Origin: Lachnospiraceae bacterium | GTDB lineage: Bacteria; Bacillota; Clostridia; Lachnospirales; Lachnospiraceae | Length of the DNA stretch: 11,033 nt | Reading direction: 5' to 3' | Assembly (NCBI GenBank): GCA_017420605.1 | Contig: JAFOIS010000193.1 | Coordinates: 1 to 11,033 of the forward strand | Shown: piece by piece, positions 1 to 5,576 of the stretch | Layout: each line of letters starts with the position of its first letter | How positions within the stretch are numbered: position 1 is the stretch's first letter | Made by a program: the position numbers and the translations under genes | The notes under the pieces: model-generated | The model's input: the letters and a program-made list of their open reading frames with translations, nothing else | What the model was told of the DNA's origin: nothing | Databases searched by the model: none

Positions 1-91
1 CGGAAAGATTCACGAAGAACTGCGGCTGACAGTAGCCGGCATGTGATGGCTGCGAGGCGTTCAGGTCCATGACGTACTGCAATAAAGATTG

Positions 92-118
92 TTAGCACTC
101 TTTTTAAAAGAGTGCTAA
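92..118. promoter_or_regulatory. CIRCE operator (HrcA repressor site) upstream of htpG
   Basis: The site is TTAGCACTC, nine bases, then GAGTGCTAA, an exact match to the CIRCE consensus bound by the heat-shock repressor HrcA. The nine central bases (TTTTTAAAA) are themselves symmetric, so the arms extend to 13 bp (92-104 and 106-118) around a single centre base. HrcA repression through CIRCE is established for dnaK and groE operons of Gram-positive bacteria; that it controls htpG here is inferred from position. The operator ends 6 bp before the best -35 box, whereas CIRCE usually lies between promoter and start codon. Confidence 0.95.
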
Positions 119-124
119 TTTTTA

Positions 125-153
125 TTGACTTTTGCGGGCTGCGGCGCTATATC
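125..153 (+). promoter_or_regulatory. Probable sigma-A promoter of htpG
   Basis: TTGACT at 125-130 and TATATC at 148-153 are separated by 17 bases, which fits a housekeeping sigma-A promoter. Transcription would start near 160, giving a leader of about 46 nt. It is the only good -35/-10 pair between the CIRCE element and the gene. A promoter upstream of or overlapping CIRCE cannot be excluded, as TTGTTA at 89-94 is a weak -35 candidate. Confidence 0.6.
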
Positions 154-176
154 AGCAGTGTGAATTTGTACATAAA

Positions 177-197
177 CGGGCTCTGCCCGAAAAGGAG
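177..197 (+). promoter_or_regulatory. Leader hairpin and Shine-Dalgarno of htpG
   Basis: CGGGC (177-181) and GCCCG (185-189) form a perfect 5-bp stem with a 3-nt loop, ending two bases before the Shine-Dalgarno AAGGAG (192-197). The SD lies 8 nt before the ATG at 206 and therefore decides this start over the in-frame GTG at 197, which overlaps the SD itself. Whether the stem affects translation is unknown; it leaves the SD single stranded. Confidence 0.6.
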
Positions 198-205
198 TGA
201 GCATA

Positions 206-2299
206 ATGGCAAAAAAAGGCAATCTTTCCATCAACAGCGAGAACATGCTGCCGATCATCAAAAAGTGGCTGTACTCGGATCATGACATTTTCATCCGCGA
301 GCTCGTCGCGAACGGCGTGGACGCGATCACGAAGCTGAAAAAGCTCGAAGGCGTCGGCGAATACACAAAGCCGGAGGGCAAACAGTGGCGGATCGACGTC
401 ATTACGAATCCGGATGAGAAGACGCTGACGTTCGTGGATAACGGCATCGGCATGACCGAAGACGAGGTCGTCGAATACATTACCCAGATCGCGTTCTCGG
501 GCGCGAGCAAGTTCCTGGAGAAATATAAGGGCAAGACCGATGAAGACCAGATCATCGGGCATTTCGGTCTCGGCTTCTATTCGGCGTTCATGGTCGCGGA
601 CGAAGTTCATATCGACACGCTGTCCTATCAGGAAGGCGCGAAGCCGGTGCACTGGGAGAGCGACGGCACGTCCGAATATACGATCGACGACGGCGACAAG
701 GCGGAACCGGGCACGAAGATCACGCTCTTCCTCAACGAGGACAGCCTGGAGTTCTGCAACGAGTTCCGCGTGAAAGAAGTACTTGAGAAGTACTGCTCGT
801 TCATGCCGGTCGAGATCTACCTTGCCGACGAAGGTCCGACGGCCGACAAGCGCCGCGCGGACGATAAGGCGCGCGAGGAGGATAATGCCCGCAAGCGTTA
901 TGAAGAGGCGAAGAAGCGCGTCGAAGAGGCGGAGGCCAAGGGCGAGAAGCCGAACGACTGGGACGTCGAGGCCGCGAAGGGGCCGCGTCCTTACGCCGCT
1001 CCGGTCCCGGCACCGGTCAACGATATCCATCCGCTCTGGGGAAAACTGCCGAAGGACTGCACGGACGAGGAATATAAGGCGTTCTACCGCAAGGTGTTCC
1101 GCGACTATAAGGAACCGCTCTTCTGGATCCATCTCAACATGGACTATCCGTTCAACATGAAGGGCATCCTGTACTTCCCGCGCGTCAATACGGAATACGA
1201 CGCGCTGGAGGCGGAGATCAAGCTGTACAACAACCAGGTCTTCATCGCCGACAACATCAAGGAAGTCATTCCGGAGTTCCTCATGATCCTGAAGGGCGTC
1301 ATCGACTGCCCGGACCTGCCGCTCAACGTATCCCGTTCGGCGCTGCAGAACGACGGCTTCGTGAAGAAGATCTCGGATTACATTTCCCGGAAGGTCGCGG
1401 ACAAGCTCTCCGGCATGTGCAAGACGGACCGCGAAGCCTATGAGAAATGCTGGGACGACATTTCCCCGTTCATCAAGTTCGGCTGCATCCGCGACACGAA
1501 GTTCGCCGACAAGATGATGGAGTATATGCTCTTCAAGGATCTCGACGGCAAGTACCTGACCCTGAAGGAGTATAAGGAAAAGAACAACATCCCGGACGAG
1601 GAAAAGGCGGAAGAGGGCGCGAGCGAGGTCGTCGACAGCGAAACGGGCGAGACGCTGACCGGCACCGAAAAGCCGGAAGAGGCGGAGGAACCGAAGGAAG
1701 AGGAGAAGTCCGTCGTCTACTACGTCACGGACGAGATCCAGCAGGCACCGTATATCAGCATGTTCCGGAGCGCGAAAAAGGACGCGGTCATCCTCAGGCA
1801 CGCGATCGACGCGGCGTTCATTACGCAGCTCGAGTCGAGAAATGAAAAACTGCGCTTTGCCCGCATCGACGCCGAGCTTGACGACGACGTGCTCCGCAAG
1901 ACCCAGGTGAAGAAAAAAGACGCGGACTCCCTTACGGATACCTTCCGCAAGGCGCTGAAGAAGGATAAGCTCACCGTCGAAGTCCGGAACATGAAGGACA
2001 AGGAAGTGGCCGCCATGATGACGCTTTCCGAGGAGAGCCGCCGCATGAAGGACATGATGAAAATGTACGGCATGGACGAGTCGATGATGGGCGGCGCGGG
2101 CGAGCAGGAGACGCTTGTCATCAACGCGCAGCATCCGCTCGTAAAATTCGTGCTCGAGCATCCGGACGGCGAACACGTGCCGGTGATCTGCGCGCAGCTT
2201 TACGACCTGGCGGCGATCGGCCACCGGGGCCTTACCCAGGAGGAGATGAGCGCCTTCGTAAAGCGGAGCAACGAGATCATGATGCTGCTCGCAAAATAA
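206..2299 (+). CDS. htpG: Molecular chaperone HtpG (bacterial Hsp90)
   Basis: This encodes a 697 aa cytosolic Hsp90-family ATPase that acts as a homodimer in protein folding under stress. The N-terminal GHKL ATPase domain shows E32 and N36 (in ELVANGVDA, where most HtpG have NASDA), the nucleotide-binding D78 in DNGIGM, and the ATP-lid motif GHFGLGFYSAF at 118-128. The middle domain carries the conserved catalytic-loop Arg377 in LNVSRSALQ. The protein is longer than the roughly 620 aa of E. coli HtpG because of two charged insertions: a basic/acidic helical stretch at about 212-270 between the N and middle domains, and an acidic loop at about 462-502 in the middle domain. The C-terminal dimerisation region is present and the frame is intact. 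The ATG at 206 is chosen for its SD at 192-197. The CIRCE operator upstream suggests HrcA heat-shock control. Identity is very secure. Confidence 0.97.
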   Translation: MAKKGNLSINSENMLPIIKKWLYSDHDIFIRELVANGVDAITKLKKLEGVGEYTKPEGKQWRIDVITNPDEKTLTFVDNGIGMTEDEVVEYITQIAFSGASKFLEKYKGKTDEDQIIGHFGLGFYSAFMVADEVHIDTLSYQEGAKPVHWESDGTSEYTIDDGDKAEPGTKITLFLNEDSLEFCNEFRVKEVLEKYCSFMPVEIYLADEGPTADKRRADDKAREEDNARKRYEEAKKRVEEAEAKGEKPNDWDVEAAKGPRPYAAPVPAPVNDIHPLWGKLPKDCTDEEYKAFYRKVFRDYKEPLFWIHLNMDYPFNMKGILYFPRVNTEYDALEAEIKLYNNQVFIADNIKEVIPEFLMILKGVIDCPDLPLNVSRSALQNDGFVKKISDYISRKVADKLSGMCKTDREAYEKCWDDISPFIKFGCIRDTKFADKMMEYMLFKDLDGKYLTLKEYKEKNNIPDEEKAEEGASEVVDSETGETLTGTEKPEEAEEPKEEEKSVVYYVTDEIQQAPYISMFRSAKKDAVILRHAIDAAFITQLESRNEKLRFARIDAELDDDVLRKTQVKKKDADSLTDTFRKALKKDKLTVEVRNMKDKEVAAMMTLSEESRRMKDMMKMYGMDESMMGGAGEQETLVINAQHPLVKFVLEHPDGEHVPVICAQLYDLAAIGHRGLTQEEMSAFVKRSNEIMMLLAK

Positions 2300-2320
2300 G
2301 ACGTTTTCAGTGGTTTTCCC

Positions 2321-2353
2321 ATGGGCAGGCCGAAAAAGGCTTGCCCATTTCTG
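2321..2353 (+). terminator. Hairpin terminator after htpG
   Basis: Bases 2321-2331 pair with 2338-2348 in an 11-bp stem (outer ATGGGCA/TGCCCAT, inner GGCC/GGCT with one G-T pair) closed by a GAAAAA loop. It starts 22 nt after the htpG stop. The trailing T-run is short (TTTCT), so termination may be partial. The opposite strand has no T-run, so it is oriented for htpG. Confidence 0.6.
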
Positions 2354-2369
2354 CGGCAGGGGATATAAT
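2341..2369 (+). promoter_or_regulatory. Promoter of the 84 aa membrane protein gene
   Basis: TTGCCC (2341-2346) and a perfect TATAAT (2364-2369) are spaced by 17 bases. The -35 box lies inside the 3' arm of the htpG terminator hairpin. A start near 2376 gives a leader of about 80 nt. Just at the predicted start, ATACGG (2370-2375) and CCGTAT (2382-2387) form a perfect 6-bp inverted repeat that could be an operator or a 5' RNA hairpin. Confidence 0.55.
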
Positions 2370-2457
2370 ATACGGCGTGTTCCGTATCATGTGACAGACA
2401 AAAAACGGCTAAGGAACAGAAAGCTGTATATTATAGAAGGAACGGAAGGATAAGAGC

Positions 2458-2712
2458 ATGAGCCAGAAAAAGGTCGACGAGTACAAAGAGTATAAGAAGA
2501 ACCGGGAGAAGATCCTGAAAAAGGAAAAAACGATGCAGAAGCTGACGATGGTCCTTGTAGCCGTCCTGTGCGTCGTTTTCCTCGGCTGGTTCGGCTATTC
2601 CATTTATAATTCCGCGACCCGCCCGGATCCGGACGCCGACGACACGACCTATACGGTCGTCGATTTCGGCGGCTATACGGATTATATGAACGGTCTGGAC
2701 GCGTCCTATTAA
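2458..2712 (+). CDS. Small single-pass membrane protein of unknown function (84 aa)
   Basis: I do not recognise a named family. The ATG at 2458 follows a strong Shine-Dalgarno GGAAGGA (2444-2450) with 7 nt spacing. Residues 1-28 are very rich in Lys and Glu and look helical (possible short amphipathic or coiled-coil segment). Residues 29-50 form one hydrophobic membrane helix ending in an aromatic belt (WFGYSIY). Residues 51-84 are acidic with repeated Asp and Tyr and no Cys pair. The positive N-terminus predicts N-in, C-out topology, with a 34-residue acidic tail outside the membrane. The gene has its own promoter and its own terminator and is thus monocistronic. It could be a secretion or division accessory protein or a stress protein; the sequence does not decide. 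Confidence 0.8.
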   Translation: MSQKKVDEYKEYKKNREKILKKEKTMQKLTMVLVAVLCVVFLGWFGYSIYNSATRPDPDADDTTYTVVDFGGYTDYMNGLDASY

Positions 2713-2750
2713 GGGGCTTTTGGCCGCGAAGCGGAACATTTGCGCAGCAG

Positions 2751-2784
2751 AGGCTGCCGCACCAGGGTGCGGCAGTCTTTTTTT
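2751..2784 (+). terminator. Rho-independent terminator of the 84 aa gene
   Basis: CTGCCGCAC (2754-2762) pairs with GTGCGGCAG (2767-2775) around a CAGG loop. The stem is extended by AGG/TCT pairing (one G-T) and is followed by a run of seven T at 2778-2784. This is a textbook intrinsic terminator, 38 nt after the stop codon at 2710-2712. Confidence 0.9.
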
Positions 2785-2793
2785 GCGGGATGG

Positions 2794-2830
2794 AAAAAAA
2801 GACCCGCGCCGTATGGCGCGGGGTCTTTTT
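2794..2830. terminator. Bidirectional terminator between convergent genes
   Basis: GACCCGCGCC (2801-2810) pairs with 2815-2825 around a GTAT loop, with one bulged G. A run of seven A lies on the left (2794-2800) and T5 on the right (2826-2830). Read on the minus strand it gives a GC-rich stem followed by T7 for the csp gene, whose stop is at 2853-2855. Read on the plus strand it backs up the preceding terminator. Confidence 0.9.
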
Positions 2831-2852
2831 GTGTTCAGAAAGTAATCGGGTC

Positions 2853-3053
2853 TTATAATTTAACGACGTTCGATGCCTGCATGCCGCGGGCGCCTTCCGT
2901 CAAATCATAACTAACCGCTTGGCCTTCATCCAGAGTCTTGAAGCCTTCGCACTGGATCGCGGAGAAGTGTACGAAAACGTCCTTGCCGTCTTCGCCGGTG
3001 ATGAAGCCATAACCCTTTTCCGCGTTGAACCACTTGACAGTACCTTTGTTCAT
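2853..3053 (-). CDS. Cold-shock protein, CspA family
   Basis: This 66 aa protein is a single cold-shock domain (five-stranded OB fold) that binds single-stranded RNA and DNA and acts as an RNA chaperone in the cytosol. RNP1 is visible as KGYGFI (residues 13-18) and RNP2 as VFVHF (26-30); the N-terminus [15 protein letters not shown] is typical. The length equals the family norm. The ATG at 3053 is chosen because GGGAGG on the minus strand (3061-3066) lies 7 nt before it; an in-frame upstream ATG at 3071 has no SD and would overlap this one. It is transcribed alone, convergent to the 84 aa gene, from a strong promoter with a long structured leader. The paralogue name (cspA, cspB, etc.) cannot be set from sequence, so no symbol is given. 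Confidence 0.97.
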   Translation of the reverse strand: MNKGTVKWFNAEKGYGFITGEDGKDVFVHFSAIQCEGFKTLDEGQAVSYDLTEGARGMQASNVVKL

Positions 3054-3161
3054 TTCATTTCCTCCCGACATTACGCGCTTTTCTGCCTTCGCACAAAACC
3101 ATGTTCAGAAAACGCCTGAAAATACATGTCGGAAATAGCGCGTTCCGCGACTATTTCGGAC
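3054..3161 (-). promoter_or_regulatory. Long structured 5' leader of csp, possible RNA thermosensor
   Basis: The predicted leader is about 108 nt. In the minus-strand RNA, a 5' hairpin pairs GAAAUAG with CUAUUUC (3151-3157 with 3132-3138), enclosing a CGCG/CGCG stem around a GAA loop. A second pairing, UUUCCGACAU (3126-3135) with AUGUCGGGAG (3062-3071), would bury most of the Shine-Dalgarno in a 10-bp duplex (seven Watson-Crick pairs in a row, then G-U, A-U, G-U). The two pairings share bases 3132-3135 and so compete. A small TTCAG/CTGAA stem (3104-3120) sits in between. Long leaders that change fold with temperature are established for E. coli cspA; function here is inferred. Confidence 0.55.
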
Positions 3162-3167
3162 GCGCTT

Positions 3168-3196
3168 ATTATAGGAAAGAAAACAGGTAAAGTCAA
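3168..3196 (-). promoter_or_regulatory. Strong sigma-A promoter of csp
   Basis: On the minus strand TTGACT (3191-3196) and a perfect TATAAT (3168-3173) are spaced by exactly 17 bases, the best promoter in the window. Start of transcription is expected near 3161. The discriminator region just after the -10 is GC rich (GCGCG), a feature often linked to growth-rate or stringent sensitivity. Confidence 0.9.
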
Positions 3197-3221
3197 GGGT
3201 AAAAGAGGGTCCTGCGCGACT

Positions 3222-3239
3222 TTTTGAACGTATTCAAAA
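3222..3239. promoter_or_regulatory. Inverted repeat, candidate operator
   Basis: TTTTGAA (3222-3228), four bases CGTA, then TTCAAAA (3233-3239): a perfect 7-bp dyad, AT rich in a GC-rich genome. It lies between the csp promoter (about 26 bp away) and the pyrC leader. The symmetry fits a homodimeric regulator; which one is not known. Confidence 0.45.
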
Positions 3240-3288
3240 TGCCGGCGGACCGAGGCTTACTCTTTACGGCAGAAGGCTTTTTCGTTTC

Positions 3289-3332
3289 ACCCGCAGACAG
3301 TGCTTCTTTTGCTTACCCGCAAACTGCTTCTT
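3289..3332. repeat. Imperfect direct repeat, 26-nt period, in the pyrC leader
   Basis: ACCCGCAGACAGTGCTTCTT (3289-3308) recurs as ACCCGCAAACTGCTTCTT (3315-3332), differing by one base and a 2-nt gap. A third, weaker relative may begin near 3265 (ACGGCAGA, then AGGCTTTTTCG). The strand is pyrimidine rich. It could be a tandem regulator site or a relic of slippage. Confidence 0.5.
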
Positions 3333-3359
3333 CCTTTTAAAGGGGGTTTCGTGTAGAAT
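3331..3359 (+). promoter_or_regulatory. Tentative pyr operon promoter
   Basis: TAGAAT at 3354-3359 is a good -10, with TTCCTT (3331-3336) 17 bases upstream as a poor -35. If used, transcription starts near 3366 and leaves only a very short leader before the Shine-Dalgarno GGAGG at 3369-3373. The weak -35 would suit an activated or slippage-controlled promoter, but this is inference. Confidence 0.25.
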
Positions 3360-3378
3360 GGGAACGGTGGAGGCTATA

Positions 3379-4662
3379 ATGATGGAGACTCTGATCAGGG
3401 GCGGCCGTGTGGTCGATCCCGCAAACGGCATTGACGGCAGAATGGATATACGGATCCGCGACGGAATGATCGCCGCGGTCGGAGAAGATCTTCCCGCCGG
3501 CAGCGCAGCTGTGATCGACGCGGAAGGCCTTGCGGTGCTTCCGGGTCTTGTGGATATGCACGTCCATTTCCGCGATCCCGGGCAGACGCATAAGGAAACG
3601 ATCCTGACCGGCGCCCGTGCGGCGGCGGCCGGCGGCGTGACGTCGGTCCTTGCCATGCCGAACACGACCCCGCCGATGGATGACGTATCCTTTGTGCGGT
3701 ACGTCTATGAGAAAGCGGCGGCAGCGGACACGCATTATTACCAGGTGGGCGCGATCACGAAGGGAATGCTCGGGAAGGAGCTGTGCGATCTTCCCGCCAT
3801 GGCGGAAGGCGGGATCCGGGCCATATCCGAAGACGGCAAATCGGTCATGGACGCGTATCTTTTGCGGCAGGCCATGGAAGAGGCGAAGGAACTGGATCTT
3901 CCGGTGCTTTCGCACTGCGAGGACCTCACTCTCGTGCACGGCGGCGTCATGAACGACGACGAAAATGCGGTACGCCTCGGTCTTCCCGGGATCCCGAATA
4001 CCGCGGAAGACGTGATCGCATCAAGGGATATGATCCTTGCGAGGGACGCGCGCTGCCGCCTGCATCTGTGCCACGTTTCAACGGCGCTTTCGGTCAGTTT
4101 ACTCCGTTTTGCGAAAGCGCAGGGCCTTGCGGTGACCGCGGAGACCTGCCCGCATTATTTCACGCTGACGTCGGACGACATCCCGTCGGACGACGCGAAG
4201 TTCAAAATGAACCCGCCGCTCCGCACAAAGGCGGACCGGGAGGCGGTCAGGGCGGCGGTCCTCGACGGGACGATCGACGTGATCGTGACCGACCATGCGC
4301 CGCATACGGCGGAGGAGAAGGCGAAGGGATTCCGTCATTCGCCCTTCGGCATCGTCGGCCTCGAGACGAGCTTCGGCATTTCCTATACGGAGCTTGTAAA
4401 GCCGGGACTTCTTTCTCTTGGCGGACTGGTGCGCCGCATGAGCGTAATGCCGGCGAAGATCCTCGGCCTTCCGGCCGGGACGCTGTCCGTGGGCGCCCCC
4501 GCGGATATCGCCGTTTTTGATCTTGAAAATGAATACACGGTCGACCCGGAGAAGTTCCGTTCCATGGGACGGAACACTCCGTTTGCGGGGCGGCGCCTTT
4601 TCGGGCGCTGCGTGCGGACGATACTTTCCGGCAGGACCGTCTGGGAGGATACGAACTTATGA
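3379..4662 (+). CDS. pyrC: Dihydroorotase, type I (PyrC)
   Basis: This cytosolic zinc amidohydrolase cyclises N-carbamoyl-aspartate to dihydroorotate, step three of UMP synthesis. With the ATG at 3379 it has 427 aa, the usual size for type I enzymes. Zinc and substrate residues are visible: H61 and H63 in DMHVHFRDPG, R65, the bridging D152 in ISEDGKS (type I uses Asp where E. coli-type enzymes use carboxylated Lys), H179 in LSHCED, H232 in HLCHVST, and catalytic D305 in VTDHAPHT. Two tandem ATGs (3379 and 3382) follow GGAGG at 3369-3373; either may be used, spacing 5 or 8 nt. A further in-frame ATG at 3358 lies inside the tentative -10 and has no well-placed SD. It is the first gene of the pyr operon; its stop overlaps the pyrF start. 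Confidence 0.96.
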   Translation: MMETLIRGGRVVDPANGIDGRMDIRIRDGMIAAVGEDLPAGSAAVIDAEGLAVLPGLVDMHVHFRDPGQTHKETILTGARAAAAGGVTSVLAMPNTTPPMDDVSFVRYVYEKAAAADTHYYQVGAITKGMLGKELCDLPAMAEGGIRAISEDGKSVMDAYLLRQAMEEAKELDLPVLSHCEDLTLVHGGVMNDDENAVRLGLPGIPNTAEDVIASRDMILARDARCRLHLCHVSTALSVSLLRFAKAQGLAVTAETCPHYFTLTSDDIPSDDAKFKMNPPLRTKADREAVRAAVLDGTIDVIVTDHAPHTAEEKAKGFRHSPFGIVGLETSFGISYTELVKPGLLSLGGLVRRMSVMPAKILGLPAGTLSVGAPADIAVFDLENEYTVDPEKFRSMGRNTPFAGRRLFGRCVRTILSGRTVWEDTNL

Positions 4663-5576
4663 TGCAGAAGCTTGCGGAGCGCATCGAAAAGACCGCTCCG
4701 ATCGTCGTCGGTCTCGACCCGATGCTCTCCTATATCCCGGAGGACGTGCGCGCCATCGGCTATGCGATGTGCGGCAAAACGCAGGACGGGGCCGCGGAAG
4801 CGATCCTGATGTTCAATAAGGCGATCATCGACGCGGTGGCCGATCTCGTGCCCGCCGTCAAGCCGCAGATCGCCATGTATGAGCAGTTCGGTGTGCCGGG
4901 CGTCCGCGCTTTTTATGAGACCGTCGAATATGCCCATAAGAAGGGGCTCCTCGTGATCGGAGACGTCAAGCGGGGCGATATCGGTTCGACCTCGGCGGCC
5001 TATGCGGCCGGGCATCTCGGATCCGTCTCCATCGACGGCGAGATCACGCCGGGCTTTAACGAGGATTTCGCGACGGTGAATCCGTATCTCGGCAGCGACG
5101 GGGTCCGTCCGTTCCTCGAGGTATGCAAAAAAGAAGACAAGGGAATCTTCATCCTCGTCAAGACCTCGAATCCGTCGAGCGGCGAGTTTCAGGACCAGCT
5201 CGTCGGCGGCCGTCCGCTCTATGAACTCGTCGGCGAAAAGGTCGAAGAGTGGGGGAGCGAAGTGATGGACGGCGAATATTCGAACGTCGGCGCGGTCATC
5301 GGCGCGACCTATCCGGAGATGGGAAAGCGCCTTCGGGAAATGATGCCGCACACGTTTTTCCTGATCCCGGGCTACGGCGCCCAGGGCGGAAAAGGCGAAG
5401 ACCTCAAAGCCTTTTTCCATGAAGGCGGCAAAGGCGCGATCGTCAATTCCTCCCGCGGCATCATCGCCGCGTGGCAGAAGGACCCCTATAGCGCGCTCGG
5501 TCCCGGCCGGTTCGATCTGGCCGCAAGACGGGCCGTTAAAGATATGCGGGAGGATCTGCTTTCTCATGTCCGGTAA
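4659..5576 (+). CDS. pyrF: Orotidine 5'-phosphate decarboxylase, long (type 2) form
   Basis: It decarboxylates OMP to UMP, the last step of the pathway. At 305 aa it is the longer subfamily found in many Clostridia and Actinobacteria, not the ~240 aa form of E. coli and Bacillus. The catalytic charged network is seen as D102, K104 and D107 in GDVKRGDIGST. The N-terminal VGLDP motif and the C-terminal IVNSSRGII phosphate-loop region are also present. The ATG at 4659 overlaps the pyrC stop by 4 nt (ATGA), with GGGAGG at 4643-4648 inside pyrC as ribosome site; a second ATG follows at 4662. Such overlap implies translational coupling. The last 11 nt overlap pyrK. Confidence 0.96.
   Translation: MMQKLAERIEKTAPIVVGLDPMLSYIPEDVRAIGYAMCGKTQDGAAEAILMFNKAIIDAVADLVPAVKPQIAMYEQFGVPGVRAFYETVEYAHKKGLLVIGDVKRGDIGSTSAAYAAGHLGSVSIDGEITPGFNEDFATVNPYLGSDGVRPFLEVCKKEDKGIFILVKTSNPSSGEFQDQLVGGRPLYELVGEKVEEWGSEVMDGEYSNVGAVIGATYPEMGKRLREMMPHTFFLIPGYGAQGGKGEDLKAFFHEGGKGAIVNSSRGIIAAWQKDPYSALGPGRFDLAARRAVKDMREDLLSHVR

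Larger units (their letters stand above)
3197..3378. other. Non-coding leader and control region upstream of pyrC
   Basis: Together with the csp leader this makes a stretch of 325 bases with no convincing gene. It holds an inverted repeat (3222-3239), a degenerate pyrimidine-rich direct repeat (3289-3332) and a weak -10 (TAGAAT, 3354-3359). No T-box, riboswitch consensus, PyrR-binding loop or intrinsic terminator was recognised. Because csp runs the other way, the promoter of the pyr operon should lie here. A 33-codon open frame starting at 3239 and ending at 3340 lacks a ribosome binding site. Confidence 0.6.

Noticed and set aside
1..91. Possible end of an upstream gene (plus frame ending at 44-46) or a minus-strand gene fragment open from 83 leftwards
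   Set aside because: Both are short and open by chance length; no motif is visible, and the minus-strand candidate has no ribosome site. Too little sequence to support a call.
152..2224. 690-codon open frame on the minus strand opposite htpG
   Set aside because: It is a shadow of htpG: the GC-rich codon pattern keeps the antisense frame free of stops. The product is a low-complexity Arg/Leu/Val/His-rich sequence with no motif, and the plus strand gives a full-length Hsp90.
2742..2775. Antiterminator made by GCAGC (2744-2748) with GCTGC (2753-2757)
   Set aside because: The 5-bp stem could compete with the terminator, but it is far weaker than the 9-12 bp terminator stem and lies after the gene, so a switch role is unlikely.
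3239..3340. 33-codon open frame as a definite leader peptide
   Set aside because: No Shine-Dalgarno lies before the ATG and no terminator follows; kept only as part of the leader finding.
3335..3346. CCTTTTAAAGG palindrome before pyrC
   Set aside because: Its arms are 5 bp with a single centre base, too short for an RNA hairpin, and short AT-centred palindromes occur by chance.
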